Positions 45,556 through 54,402 are shown, counted from the first letter of the stretch. The stretch: DNA of 64,000 nucleotides from Pusillimonas caeni (GCF_003545815.1 NZ_PDUW01000008.1:150853-214852), one strand, 5' to 3'. Numbers and translations are program-made. The notes: generated by a model from the letters alone, not told the origin.

Positions 45556-46452
45556 ATGAAACTGGGATTCTGCGGTTTGGGCTTGATGGGGGCAGCCATG
45601 GTGCGGCGCCTCCTGGAAGCGGGCCATGAAGTAAAGGTATGGAACCGCTCGGCCGCGAAGGCCCAGCAGTTGGGTGCCCTCGGCGCCCAGGTAGCCGCCA
45701 GTGCGCGCGAGGCGGCCGAAGGCGTCGACGGCGTGCTGCTGTGCCTATTCGATGCCAAGGCGGTGGAAGCCGTGGTGTTCGGTCCGGAAGGCGTGGCGCA
45801 GGCAAGCGGCTTGAAGTGGCTGGCGGACCATTCCAGCATCGATCCCGAGGCGACCCGGGGCATGGCGGCCCGCTTGGCACAGGCCAGCGGCGCCGACTGG
45901 ATCGATGCTCCGGTTTCGGGAGGCGTTCCCGGCGTGGAAGCCGGCACGCTGGCCATCATGGCCGGCGGGAACGAAACTTACATGCAGGACGCGGCCGCCG
46001 CAATGCGGGCCTACGCGGGCAACTTCACGCATATGGGGCCGTCGGGAGCCGGCCAGGCAACCAAGCTGTGCAACCAGACCATCGTCGCCACTGCGGTGGT
46101 GGCGCTGGCCGAAGCCATCGGCTTCGCCCAGCGCAACGGCATCGACGTACATAAACTGGCGCCCGCATTGGCCGGCGGCTGGGCGGACTCCAAGCCGCTG
46201 CAGATATTCGCTCCGCGCATGATAGACCCTCCGCCGAGCAGCATCGGCGCGCTGTCCACCATGCTCAAGGATGTCGACACCGTCATCGCCAACGCCCAGC
46301 AAAGCGGCGCGCCCATGCCCGTCACCGCCAGTGTGCAGCAGATGCTGCGCATGGCGGGCGCGCTGGGCCTAGCGCAAGCGGAACTGTCCGCGGTGGTCAG
46401 CGTCGTCATGCCCGAACAGCGCGACGCCTTCCTACGGCAGGTCGGGGGCTGA
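45556..46452 (+). CDS. NAD(P)-dependent beta-hydroxyacid dehydrogenase (HIBADH family)
   Basis: 298 residues from the ATG at 45556. The Rossmann motif is Gly-Leu-Gly-Leu-Met-Gly near the N-terminus; Asp-Ala-Pro-Val-Ser-Gly-Gly is the substrate-binding motif and Lys in Thr-Lys-Leu-Cys-Asn-Gln is the catalytic Lys. HIBADH-family members oxidise 3-hydroxyisobutyrate, tartronate semialdehyde or 2-hydroxy-tetronates. A close role to L-threonate dehydrogenase (LtnD) is possible. It follows the IlvD-type gene without a real gap. Confidence 0.88.
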   Translation: MKLGFCGLGLMGAAMVRRLLEAGHEVKVWNRSAAKAQQLGALGAQVAASAREAAEGVDGVLLCLFDAKAVEAVVFGPEGVAQASGLKWLADHSSIDPEATRGMAARLAQASGADWIDAPVSGGVPGVEAGTLAIMAGGNETYMQDAAAAMRAYAGNFTHMGPSGAGQATKLCNQTIVATAVVALAEAIGFAQRNGIDVHKLAPALAGGWADSKPLQIFAPRMIDPPPSSIGALSTMLKDVDTVIANAQQSGAPMPVTASVQQMLRMAGALGLAQAELSAVVSVVMPEQRDAFLRQVGG

Positions 46453-46465
46453 GGAAGGCCGCGCC

Positions 46466-47251
46466 ATGCAATTATCCGCCAACCTCAGCTGGCTCTATCG
46501 GCATCTGGACTGGAGCGAGCGCTTCGAAGCCGCCGCCCGCGACGGCTTCCGGGGCGTTGAAATTCTGCTGCCCTACGATCATCCGCCTGCCTGGTACGCC
46601 CAGCGCCTGAGCGATGCGGAACTGGCGCTCACCCTCATCAATACTCCGGTCGATCAAGACCGGGGGCGCCTGGGCTGGGCGGCCGTCCCCGAGGCTCAGA
46701 CGCACTTTCAGCATGCATTCGATCGCGCCCGCGCTGTGGCGCATGCCACCGGATGCCGTCGCATCCATGTGATGGCCGGGGACACGAGCGGACTATCGCC
46801 CGACGCCTGCATGGCCGCGCTGCGCCGCAACCTGGACCATGCATTGGCCGTGGCCGAAGCCGATGACCTCGTACTGACGCTGGAAGCGCTGAATCGCAGC
46901 GATATGCCGGGTTATTTCTACCATCTGCCCGAACAGGTGGTCGAAGTGCTGAGCCGGTTCGATTCGCCGCGCCTTCGCCTGCAGTTCGACTACTACCACT
47001 GCGTCAAAGAGGGGCTGGACGTGCCTTCCAGCGTCGCCGCCTGCGGACCCTGGATCGGCCATGTGCAAATCGCGGGCGCCGACGGCCGCCATGAGCCCGA
47101 TCTTGGCCGGCACGGCCTGCTCGAGGGAGTGACCGCCCTGCCCGGCCTGGGCTATGACAGCTGGCTGGGTTGCGAGTACCAGCCCCGCGCCCTGCCGGCG
47201 GACGGCCTGGCATGGTGCCGGCCCTTGATCGACCGGGGGGTGCTGCAATGA
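46466..47251 (+). CDS. Hydroxypyruvate isomerase family protein (OtnI-like)
   Basis: 261 residues, a TIM-barrel of the hydroxypyruvate isomerase/xylose-isomerase-like group. The start Gln-Leu-Ser-Ala-Asn-Leu-Ser-Trp-Leu-Tyr and the metal-site segments Leu-Glu-Ala-Leu-Asn and Gln-Phe-Asp-Tyr-Tyr-His are typical. The neighbouring DenD-like gene suggests 2-oxo-tetronate isomerase rather than hydroxypyruvate isomerase. It overlaps that gene by 4 bp (ATGA). Confidence 0.85.
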   Translation: MQLSANLSWLYRHLDWSERFEAAARDGFRGVEILLPYDHPPAWYAQRLSDAELALTLINTPVDQDRGRLGWAAVPEAQTHFQHAFDRARAVAHATGCRRIHVMAGDTSGLSPDACMAALRRNLDHALAVAEADDLVLTLEALNRSDMPGYFYHLPEQVVEVLSRFDSPRLRLQFDYYHCVKEGLDVPSSVAACGPWIGHVQIAGADGRHEPDLGRHGLLEGVTALPGLGYDSWLGCEYQPRALPADGLAWCRPLIDRGVLQ

Positions 47252-48246
47252 AGCAGGTGTTGGTCACCGGCGCCAACGGCTACATCGGCCAGGCACTGGC
47301 CCGCGCATTGGCCAAGCGCCTTGCATCGGGCGAAATGCAAGGCCTGACCCTGACCGACCTCATGCTCGATGACCGGGCCTGCCATCACACGCCCGGCGTG
47401 CGCCTGGTGGCCGGAGACCTATGCGACAAGGCTGTGCTCGACGCCGCCCTTGCCCCTGCTCCCGATGCCGTTTTCCATCTCGCTTCCATCACCAGCCGGC
47501 GCGCCGAAGAAGACTTTGCGCTTGGACTGCGCGTCAATCTGCACGGTACCTTCGCCTTGCTCGAATACTTGCGGCGGCAGGAGCAATGCCCCGTCGTGGT
47601 GTTTGCAAGCAGCATCGGGGTATTCGGCACGCCCCTGCCCGGCCAGGTGGACGACGACACGCCGCCCGCGCCCACGCTAAGCTACGGAACACAAAAGCGC
47701 ATGGTGGAACTGCTGCTTGCCGACTACAGCCGCCGCGGCTGGCTGGACGGCCGCTCCGTTCGCCTGCCCACGGTCGTCGCTCGGCCGGCCGCAGCCGATA
47801 CCGCGCTGTCTTCCTTCGCCAGTTCGCTGATCCGCGCGCTGGCCGAAGGAAGCCCCTACAACTGCCCCATCGGGCCCGGGGGCTGGATGTGGCTGCTGTC
47901 CTTGCCTGCCTGTGTCGAGCATCTGATGCAGTCGGCCATGGTTGAGAACACCCAGCTGCCCGCGGGCCGGGCGTGGAATCTGCCCGCCCAGCGCATCCAG
48001 GTGGCAGAGCTGCTGCGGGCCGGGCAATCCCGCTACGGCCCCTCCGCCGATGCCAAGCTGCACTTCCAGCCCCAGCCCCAGCTCGAGAAGCAGTTCGCGC
48101 AATGGCCGCCGTTGACGACTTCGATCGCCGCGCGGCTGGGCATGTACCATGACGGCGACGTCGATACTTTGATTGAGCGGGCCCTTGCTTCCGAATCCCG
48201 CGCTTGCTGTCCCGACCCTACCACCAAAGAAAGGATTTCCTCATGA
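47248..48246 (+). CDS. NAD-dependent epimerase/dehydratase family, D-erythronate dehydrogenase (DenD)-like
   Basis: 332 residues from the ATG at 47248. Rossmann motif Gly-Ala-Asn-Gly-Tyr-Ile-Gly is at the N-terminus; Tyr and Lys of the SDR catalytic pair are in Tyr-Gly-Thr-Gln-Lys. The segments Ala-Ser-Ser-Ile-Gly-Val-Phe-Gly and Arg-Gly-Trp-Leu-Asp-Gly-Arg fit the DenD group, which oxidises D-erythronate to 2-oxo-tetronate. The gene overlaps both neighbours (isomerase and DctP) by ATGA, which implies tight coupling. The kinase (OtnK) and decarboxylase (OtnC) of the standard route are absent here. Confidence 0.82.
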   Translation: MKQVLVTGANGYIGQALARALAKRLASGEMQGLTLTDLMLDDRACHHTPGVRLVAGDLCDKAVLDAALAPAPDAVFHLASITSRRAEEDFALGLRVNLHGTFALLEYLRRQEQCPVVVFASSIGVFGTPLPGQVDDDTPPAPTLSYGTQKRMVELLLADYSRRGWLDGRSVRLPTVVARPAAADTALSSFASSLIRALAEGSPYNCPIGPGGWMWLLSLPACVEHLMQSAMVENTQLPAGRAWNLPAQRIQVAELLRAGQSRYGPSADAKLHFQPQPQLEKQFAQWPPLTTSIAARLGMYHDGDVDTLIERALASESRACCPDPTTKERISS

Positions 48247-49283
48247 AGAACCGATGGATTTTTCGCCTGCTGGGAGTCGCTCTGGCCACTCTTACCATGG
48301 CGGCCGGCCCCGCCAAAGCCGACAAGCCCGTTGAACTGACTTTCTCGACCTGGATTCCTCATACCCACATTCTGGTCTCCAACTTCATGATGCCGTGGGC
48401 CAAAGAGGTTGAAAAGGCCACCGAAGGCCGGGTCAAGATCAACTTCCTCACCAAGCCCGCCACCAATCCGGTCGGACACCTCGATGCAGTGCGCAACGGC
48501 GTGGTCGACCTGGCGTTCATCTCGTATTCGTACTACCCCGGGCGTTTCGACCTGATGAAATTCGCCGTCCTGCCCTTCTCGGGCAACTCGGCCGAGTCGA
48601 CATCGGTGGCCGCATGGCGCGTCTACGACAAATACCTGCATGGGGCCAATGAACATCGCGGCATCAAGCTGCTCGGCATCTATGGCCACGGGCCCGGCGG
48701 CGTCTACACGACTGCAAAGCACGTCGAAAAAATTGAAGACTTCGACGGCCTGAAGCTGCGCATAGGCGGCGGCATCCAGGCCGACGTGGCCAAGGCGCTC
48801 AATGTCAATGCCGTCGTCAAGCCGGCGCCCGAATCCTACGAGCTGTTGAGCACCGGGGTCGTGGACGGCGTGCTCTTTCCGCCGGAATCCGTCGCCTCCT
48901 TCCGTCTGGACACCGTCGTCAAACATGCCACTTTCTTCCCGGGCGGCCTTTACGCCGACGTGCATGGCATCATCATGAACCAGGGCGCCTTCGACCGCCT
49001 TCCCGAGCGCGACCGCGAGATACTGCTCGGCTTGTCTGGCGAGCATATTGCGCGCATGGGCGGCAAAGCCTGGGGCGACGCCGACGTCGCGGCGCTGAAG
49101 ACACTGCGCGAGCACAATGTGGCGTTTCATGAGGCCAGCGACGCACTCGTGGCCGCCGTGAAAGAGCGTACGGCGAAGTTCGAACAGGCCTGGCTCGATG
49201 CCGCAAAAGAAAAGGGCATCGACGGGCCGGCCGCACTTGCAGAGTTCCGCGCCAATCTCAAAGAGCTGGAAAGCGGACGCTGA
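48243..49283 (+). CDS. TRAP transporter solute-binding protein (DctP family)
   Basis: 346 residues with a signal peptide (Met-Lys-Asn-Arg-Trp then a hydrophobic core, cleavage near Ala-Lys-Ala-Asp). The DctP fold is indicated by Leu-Lys-Leu-Arg-Ile-Gly and by the periplasmic-binding pattern that follows. The ATG at 48243 overlaps the DenD-like stop and has AAAGGA upstream. It would deliver the sugar acid to the DctQ and DctM membrane subunits. Confidence 0.88.
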   Translation: MKNRWIFRLLGVALATLTMAAGPAKADKPVELTFSTWIPHTHILVSNFMMPWAKEVEKATEGRVKINFLTKPATNPVGHLDAVRNGVVDLAFISYSYYPGRFDLMKFAVLPFSGNSAESTSVAAWRVYDKYLHGANEHRGIKLLGIYGHGPGGVYTTAKHVEKIEDFDGLKLRIGGGIQADVAKALNVNAVVKPAPESYELLSTGVVDGVLFPPESVASFRLDTVVKHATFFPGGLYADVHGIIMNQGAFDRLPERDREILLGLSGEHIARMGGKAWGDADVAALKTLREHNVAFHEASDALVAAVKERTAKFEQAWLDAAKEKGIDGPAALAEFRANLKELESGR

Positions 49284-49355
49284 TCGGCCGCGTTCCAGCC
49301 CCTGCAATCCCGCTGTGCGCCCTGCGCCTTCTCCGCTGCAATGAAGCCATAAACG

Positions 49356-49838
49356 ATGAAAACCATTTTCCCTCTGCTGGCAGCGGCCCTTCGTCGTCTG
49401 GCCGAGCTATGCATGGCGGCCCTGGCCCTGCTGACGCTCGCCGACGTGCTGGGGCGCTATGTCTTCAATGTATCGGTGATGGGCTCCGTCGAACTCACCG
49501 AGATACTCATGGTGGGGGTCATCTTCTGCGGCATCGTACTGGCGACGATGGAACGCGCGCATGTGGTGGTGGACCTGCTGCCGCTTCCCTTCGGGGAACG
49601 CGGCGCGCGCGTCGCCCACGCCGCCACGCATCTGCTTGCAGCCGGCATCAGCGCCCTGCTTGCCGTGGTCAGCTGGAGCCAGGCCGAATCGGCCCGCGAA
49701 TACGGCGACCAGACCACCATGCTGGGCCTGCCGCTGGCCCCGGCCGTTTACTTCATGAGCATCATGCTGTTCATCAACACCGCGGTGCAGCTGGGCCTGC
49801 TGCGGCGGGACCTGCGCAAAGAGGCGGCCGATGACTGA
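49356..49838 (+). CDS. TRAP transporter small membrane subunit (DctQ family)
   Basis: 160 residues with four hydrophobic helices, the DctQ layout. Hallmarks are Asp-Val-Leu-Gly-Arg-Tyr-Val-Phe-Asn after the first helix and a Glu near the second helix start. It overlaps the DctM gene by 8 bp. It forms the membrane complex with DctM. Confidence 0.85.
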   Translation: MKTIFPLLAAALRRLAELCMAALALLTLADVLGRYVFNVSVMGSVELTEILMVGVIFCGIVLATMERAHVVVDLLPLPFGERGARVAHAATHLLAAGISALLAVVSWSQAESAREYGDQTTMLGLPLAPAVYFMSIMLFINTAVQLGLLRRDLRKEAADD

Positions 49839-51123
49839 AGCGCTCATCGGCTTCGCGGCCATGCTGGCCCTGATATTTCTGCGCGTGCCGGTGGCGTTTT
49901 CCATGGCTCTGGTGGGTTTCATCGGCGTCGGGCTGATGCGCAACTGGCCGTCGGCCTATGCAATGACCGGCGCCGTAGTGCGCGAAAGCGGGTTCCAGTA
50001 CCTGCTGTCGGTGCTGCCCCTGTTCATCCTGATGGGCAATTTCATCACCCGCGCCAGGTTGTCCAAGGAGCTCTATGCCGCCGCCTATGCCTTCCTGGGG
50101 CATCGCAAAGGCGGCCTGGCCATGTCCACCATCGTGGCCTGCGGCGGCTTTGGAGCGGTATGCGGATCCAGCCTCGCCACCGCCGCGACCATGTCCAAGG
50201 TGGCCTATCCCGAAATGCGCAGGCTGGGATACAGCCGCGCGCTCGCATCCGGCTCCATCGCCGCGGGCGGCACACTGGGCATATTGATTCCCCCGTCGGT
50301 GGTCATGGTGGTCTATGCGATCCTGACCGAACAGAGCATAGGCAAAATGTTCGCCGCGGGCATTCTGCCGGGCCTGCTGGCCGTCGGCTTCTATCTGCTT
50401 GCCGTGCGGTGGACCATATGGCGCGATCCCGACTCCGGGCTGCCCGGACAGCGCCTGAGCTGGATGGATCGCCTGCGCGCGCTGCGTGACGTGTGGGGCG
50501 TGCTGGTGCTGTTCGCCGTGGTCATGGGCGGCATCTACGGCGGGGTCTTCAGTTCCACCGAGGCGGCCGGCATCGGCGCCTGCGGCGCTTTCCTGTTCGC
50601 ATTGCTGCGCGGCCGGCTTACCTGGCGGGTGCTGTCCGAAGTGCTGGTCGAATCGGCCCGCACCACCGGCATGCTGTTCATGGTGCTGATCGGCGCGCTG
50701 CTGTTCGCCAGTTTCATCAACTTCACCTCTTTGCCCGGCGACCTGCAGGAATGGGTGCAGCGCTTCGACATCGATCCCCTGATAGTGATACTGCTTATCT
50801 GCGCGATATACATCGTGCTGGGCAGTGTGCTCGAAAGCATGTCCATGGTCCTGCTTACGGTGCCGATCTTCTACCCCTTGGTGCAACACCTGGGCTTCGA
50901 CCTGATCTGGTTCGGCATCATCGTCGTGGTGGTGACCGAGATCAGCTTCATCACGCCGCCCGTGGGCATGAATGTGATGGTGCTGAAAAGCCTTTTGCCC
51001 AACGTGACCATGCGCACGCTGTACCGGGGCGTCATCCCCTTCGTGGTGGCCGACGTCCTGCGCCTGGCGGTGCTGCTGGCCTTTCCGGCGATCTCGCTGC
51101 TGCTGCCGAGGTATCTGGGATAG
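49831..51123 (+). CDS. TRAP transporter large membrane subunit (DctM family)
   Basis: 430 residues with about 12 hydrophobic helices. The family features are Pro-Leu-Phe-Ile-Leu-Met-Gly-Asn, Cys-Gly-Ser-Ser-Leu-Ala-Thr-Ala-Ala-Thr and Gly-Thr-Leu-Gly-Ile-Leu-Ile-Pro-Pro-Ser. It is the transport channel, coupling uptake to sodium or protons. The gene lies in the operon after dctQ. Confidence 0.92.
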   Translation: MTEALIGFAAMLALIFLRVPVAFSMALVGFIGVGLMRNWPSAYAMTGAVVRESGFQYLLSVLPLFILMGNFITRARLSKELYAAAYAFLGHRKGGLAMSTIVACGGFGAVCGSSLATAATMSKVAYPEMRRLGYSRALASGSIAAGGTLGILIPPSVVMVVYAILTEQSIGKMFAAGILPGLLAVGFYLLAVRWTIWRDPDSGLPGQRLSWMDRLRALRDVWGVLVLFAVVMGGIYGGVFSSTEAAGIGACGAFLFALLRGRLTWRVLSEVLVESARTTGMLFMVLIGALLFASFINFTSLPGDLQEWVQRFDIDPLIVILLICAIYIVLGSVLESMSMVLLTVPIFYPLVQHLGFDLIWFGIIVVVVTEISFITPPVGMNVMVLKSLLPNVTMRTLYRGVIPFVVADVLRLAVLLAFPAISLLLPRYLG

Positions 51124-51143
51124 CTCTTGAACGGATTCGCAAC

Positions 51144-51473
51144 ATGATCATCGACCATAGAACCTACACCATCCAGACGGGCCTGCTGCGCGACTTTCTG
51201 TCGCTCTATGCGGCGGAGGGGCTCGCCGTGCAAACTGAACACCTGGGCGCTCCGCTGGGCTACTACACCACCGAAGTCGGCGAACTGAACCAGGTGGTGC
51301 ACCTGTGGGCCTACACCGACATGGCCGACCGTGAACGCCGCCGCGCCGCACTGGAGGCCGACCCGCGCTGGCTGGCCTATCGACGCAAAGCGGCGGCGGC
51401 AGGCCAGGTGCTGCGCCAGCACAACACCCTTCTCAAGCAGGTGGATTTCACCGCCTTTACGCCCGCATCATGA
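51144..51473 (+). CDS. NIPSNAP-family small protein
   Basis: 109 residues. The ferredoxin-like NIPSNAP fold is suggested by the start Arg-Thr-Tyr-Thr-Ile-Gln and the segment Leu-Asn-Gln-Val-Val-His-Leu-Trp-Ala-Tyr. The family is of unclear biochemical function but often appears in catabolic operons. Its stop overlaps the dehydrogenase start by 4 bp (ATGA), so it belongs to the same operon. Confidence 0.82.
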   Translation: MIIDHRTYTIQTGLLRDFLSLYAAEGLAVQTEHLGAPLGYYTTEVGELNQVVHLWAYTDMADRERRRAALEADPRWLAYRRKAAAAGQVLRQHNTLLKQVDFTAFTPAS

Positions 51474-52459
51474 CGCTTACCCACGAAACGCCCCCACACC
51501 GCGCCGAGGCGGCCCAGCCTCAGAAAATCCTTCAGGCCGGCCCATTGCCGCCCGGCCTGGCCGGCCAGCTGCCCACCTTGGGTCCCGTCGAGATCCTTAG
51601 CGACATGCCCGACCCGGAAGCGTTCCTGCAGGAACGAGGCGGTGACTTCGCCGTGCTGGTCACGACCGGAACGGGCGGCGCAGGCCGCTCGCTCATCGAT
51701 GCACTGCCCAACCTGAAGGCCATCTGCAGCCTGGGCGTGGGCTACGACGCCATCGATATGGAGGCCGTCCGCGCCCGCGGCCTAATGGTCAGCAACACGC
51801 CGGACGTGCTCAACGATTGTGTGGCCGACCTGGCGATGGGCTTGCTCATCGACGTGGTGCGTGGCCTTTCCGCCTCCGACCGCCACGTACGGCGCGGCGA
51901 CTGGAACAGGGTCGGGCCCACCCGCCCCAGCACCCGGGTAAGCGGCAAGCGCCTGGGCCTGCTGGGCATGGGCAGGATCGGCCAGGTCATTGCACGCCGC
52001 GCCACGGGCTTCGACATGGACATCCGCTATCACACGCGCAGCGCCAAACCTCATCTTCCGTGGCAGCACGAACCCTCGCTCATCGCATTGGCGCAATGGT
52101 GCGACTTTCTGATCGTGGCCTGCCCGGGCAGCCCCGAAACCTTCCATCTGGTTTCCGCCGACGTGCTCAAGGCACTCGGGCCTCAGGGATACCTCGTCAA
52201 CGTCGCACGCGGCACGGTGGTGGACGAGCGCGCCCTGGTGGCCGCGCTTCAGAACGGCGAACTGGCCGGCGCCGGCCTGGACGTGTTCGAACACGAACCC
52301 GAGGTGCCCGCCGAACTGATTGTCAGCGAACAAGTGGTGTTGCTGCCCCACGTCGGCAGCGCGACCCGCGAAACCCGGGCCGCCATGTGCAATCTGGTGC
52401 TGGACAATGTGCGAGCCTTCCTGGCAGAGGGACGTCTTCTTACGCCGATCGGCCTATAA
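51470..52459 (+). CDS. D-isomer-specific 2-hydroxyacid dehydrogenase
   Basis: 329 residues. The NAD-binding motif is Gly-Met-Gly-Arg-Ile-Gly and the catalytic Arg, Glu and His lie in Asn-Val-Ala-Arg-Gly, Glu-His-Glu-Pro-Glu and Leu-Pro-His-Val-Gly-Ser. It probably reduces or oxidises a short 2-oxo/2-hydroxy acid such as glyoxylate, hydroxypyruvate or a tetronate product. It ends the sugar-acid operon. Confidence 0.9.
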   Translation: MTLTHETPPHRAEAAQPQKILQAGPLPPGLAGQLPTLGPVEILSDMPDPEAFLQERGGDFAVLVTTGTGGAGRSLIDALPNLKAICSLGVGYDAIDMEAVRARGLMVSNTPDVLNDCVADLAMGLLIDVVRGLSASDRHVRRGDWNRVGPTRPSTRVSGKRLGLLGMGRIGQVIARRATGFDMDIRYHTRSAKPHLPWQHEPSLIALAQWCDFLIVACPGSPETFHLVSADVLKALGPQGYLVNVARGTVVDERALVAALQNGELAGAGLDVFEHEPEVPAELIVSEQVVLLPHVGSATRETRAAMCNLVLDNVRAFLAEGRLLTPIGL

Positions 52460-52539
52460 CGCACCCTGCCGCCGCAGCATGTAGACTTGTCCATGGAGCC
52501 ATGTGTTTTGAGAGTGCTTCGTCGACACGGAGAGTCATC

Positions 52540-53346
52540 ATGAACAAGAAAGGCAGCGGCGCCGTTCGTATAGGCATAGGTGGCTGGTCGTATGAACCAT
52601 GGCGGGGCTCCTTCTATCCCGCAAAGCATCCTCAAAAACGCGAGCTCGAGTACGCCAGCCGGCGGCTGACTTCAATTGAGATCAACAGTACCTACTATCG
52701 CGCCCAGACGCCCGAAGTCTATGCGGGCTGGTACGAGCAGACGCCCGACTCCTTCGTCTTTTCCGTCAAGGCGCCGCGCTATGCGACGCATAGAAAAGTA
52801 CTGGCAGACGCGGGGGAAACGATAGAGCGCTTTCTTGCCGGTGGATTGACAGAGCTCAAGCACAAGCTCGGCCCGGTCAATTGGCAGTTCATGCCAAGCA
52901 AAGTGTTCGATGCCGACGACTTCGAAGCCTTTCTCAAGCTGCTGCCCAAAAACCTCGACGGCCTGCCCTTGCGCCACGCAGTCGAAGTGCGCCACGACAG
53001 CTTCCTGACGCCCGAATTCATTGCACTGGCTCGAGAGTACGCTGTGGCCGTGGTGACGGGCGCCGATTCAAAGCATCCGTTCATCGCCGACGTCGCCGCG
53101 CCCTTCGTCTATGTGCGGCTGATGGGTACACAGCACGACGAGCCGCTTGGCTACCCCGCGAAAGTCCTGGCACAGTGGGCCGAAAGAGCAAAGACTTGGG
53201 CCGGCGGCGCCACACCCTCGGACCTGCCCAGGCTCGCGCCCAAGTTGCCGGACACCGCCGGGCGCGACGTCTATCTCTACGTCATCGCCGGCAACAAGGT
53301 GTCCAACCCTCAGGCGGCAATGTCGCTGATCGAGCGTGTGAACTAG
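52540..53346 (+). CDS. DUF72 (YecE-like) protein 2
   Basis: 268 residues from the ATG at 52540. It has the same segments as the DUF72 protein at 33827: Ile-Gly-Gly-Trp-Ser-Tyr, Glu-Ile-Asn-Ser-Thr-Tyr-Tyr, Phe-Ser-Val-Lys-Ala-Pro-Arg and Val-Glu-Val-Arg-His-Asp-Ser. It faces a third DUF72 gene across 47 bp. The open frame extends upstream into the dehydrogenase gene in a shadow frame. Confidence 0.88.
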   Translation: MNKKGSGAVRIGIGGWSYEPWRGSFYPAKHPQKRELEYASRRLTSIEINSTYYRAQTPEVYAGWYEQTPDSFVFSVKAPRYATHRKVLADAGETIERFLAGGLTELKHKLGPVNWQFMPSKVFDADDFEAFLKLLPKNLDGLPLRHAVEVRHDSFLTPEFIALAREYAVAVVTGADSKHPFIADVAAPFVYVRLMGTQHDEPLGYPAKVLAQWAERAKTWAGGATPSDLPRLAPKLPDTAGRDVYLYVIAGNKVSNPQAAMSLIERVN

Positions 53347-53393
53347 AGGCTGTTCACGGGCCGTAGTCCAGGGTCGCGCAAACCAGCGCATGG

Positions 53394-54164
53394 TCACGGC
53401 GCGGGAAGTTCGCCCATCGCCATCAACCGCTGCATCAACGCCAGCGCGTTCGGTATCGCCTCGCCCGCCGCGGTATTGTCGAAAATGCACCATACCTGCT
53501 GTCCCGACCGGCGGGCCTCGGCGATACGCATCGCTACCGCATCGATGTAGGCCTCGTCATACGCTGAGTAGTACATATGGGGCGAGCCATGCAGCCGTAT
53601 ATACAGAGTATGGGGATCGCCTGCCGGCTCGGCGCCGGGAACCGGCTGCGGGTCGGCCCGGACGCAGGCCACGCCCGCATCCCGCATGATTTGCTCGGCT
53701 TCCGGCGTGAGCCAGCTCGCATGGCGCGGCTCGCACACCACCGGCACGCTGGTCAGGCCGCGCAGCATGGTAAAGAACGGCACGGCGGTTGGAATCTTCA
53801 GCGCCAGACTGGGAGGAAGCTGCAGCAGCAGGCAACCCAATTTGTCGCCCAGCGAGCTTGCCTCTTCAATGAACGCATGCATGGCCGCATCGGCCTCTCG
53901 CAGCCTGAGCTCATGCGTCACCGTGCGCGGCACCTTGACACTGAAGCGGAACGCATCGGGCACGCTTTCGGCCCAACGCGCATAGGTCTTGGGAAGATGC
54001 GCGCGATAGAACGAAGAATTGATTTCCACCGACGGAAAGACCCGGGCATAGCGCTCGAGATGGCTGCCCTCGCCGGGAAAGCGCTCCGCCACCTTCGAGG
54101 ACAGGGACCATCCGGCGCATCCTACGAGAATCGGCTTGACTGGGTTTTCCTGTCTGGAGTCCAT
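53394..54164 (-). CDS. DUF72 (YecE-like) protein 3
   Basis: 256 residues. DUF72 marks are Val-Gly-Cys-Ala-Gly-Trp-Ser, Glu-Ile-Asn-Ser-Ser-Phe-Tyr-Arg, Phe-Ser-Val-Lys-Val-Pro-Arg and Cys-Glu-Pro-Arg-His-Ala-Ser-Trp, with a Tyr-Ile-Arg-Leu-His-Gly-Ser segment late. It is more divergent from copies 1 and 2 than those are from each other. It is convergent with copy 2. The 25 bp upstream lead directly into repeat copy B. Confidence 0.88.
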   Translation of the reverse strand: MDSRQENPVKPILVGCAGWSLSSKVAERFPGEGSHLERYARVFPSVEINSSFYRAHLPKTYARWAESVPDAFRFSVKVPRTVTHELRLREADAAMHAFIEEASSLGDKLGCLLLQLPPSLALKIPTAVPFFTMLRGLTSVPVVCEPRHASWLTPEAEQIMRDAGVACVRADPQPVPGAEPAGDPHTLYIRLHGSPHMYYSAYDEAYIDAVAMRIAEARRSGQQVWCIFDNTAAGEAIPNALALMQRLMAMGELPAP

Positions 54165-54188
54165 GATTACTGTGTCAGCGCATGCGAC

Positions 54189-54289
54189 TTATCCACCGAA
54201 TCTGTGCGCAAGGCTGTGAATAATTATTGAACGAACGGCCGCGGGCGTGATGCCGCTTGGCGTTGGCAGTGATGGCCGAATATCGGCCA
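54189..54289. repeat. Dispersed element copy B: paired DnaA-box-like motif plus hairpin
   Basis: The 47-bp core (54189-54235) is identical to 25026-25072 except for one base. TTATCCACC (54189-54197) and inverted TGTGAATAA (54215-54223) keep the 17-bp spacing. The hairpin TGGCCGA-ATA-TCGGCCA (54273-54289) begins 37 bp after the core, almost the same distance as in copy A but with a different sequence. The 238-bp gap 54165-54402 contains no gene. Confidence 0.75.
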
Positions 54290-54402
54290 TGTCGTGGACG
54301 GACTCGACAGTACATAGATCATGCTAGCAGCATACCCCCAACGCGCGGCCTTGCCCTGAACCACCCGGTCGAAACGACCGCTCCATTTGGCGCCGGATCG
54401 GT

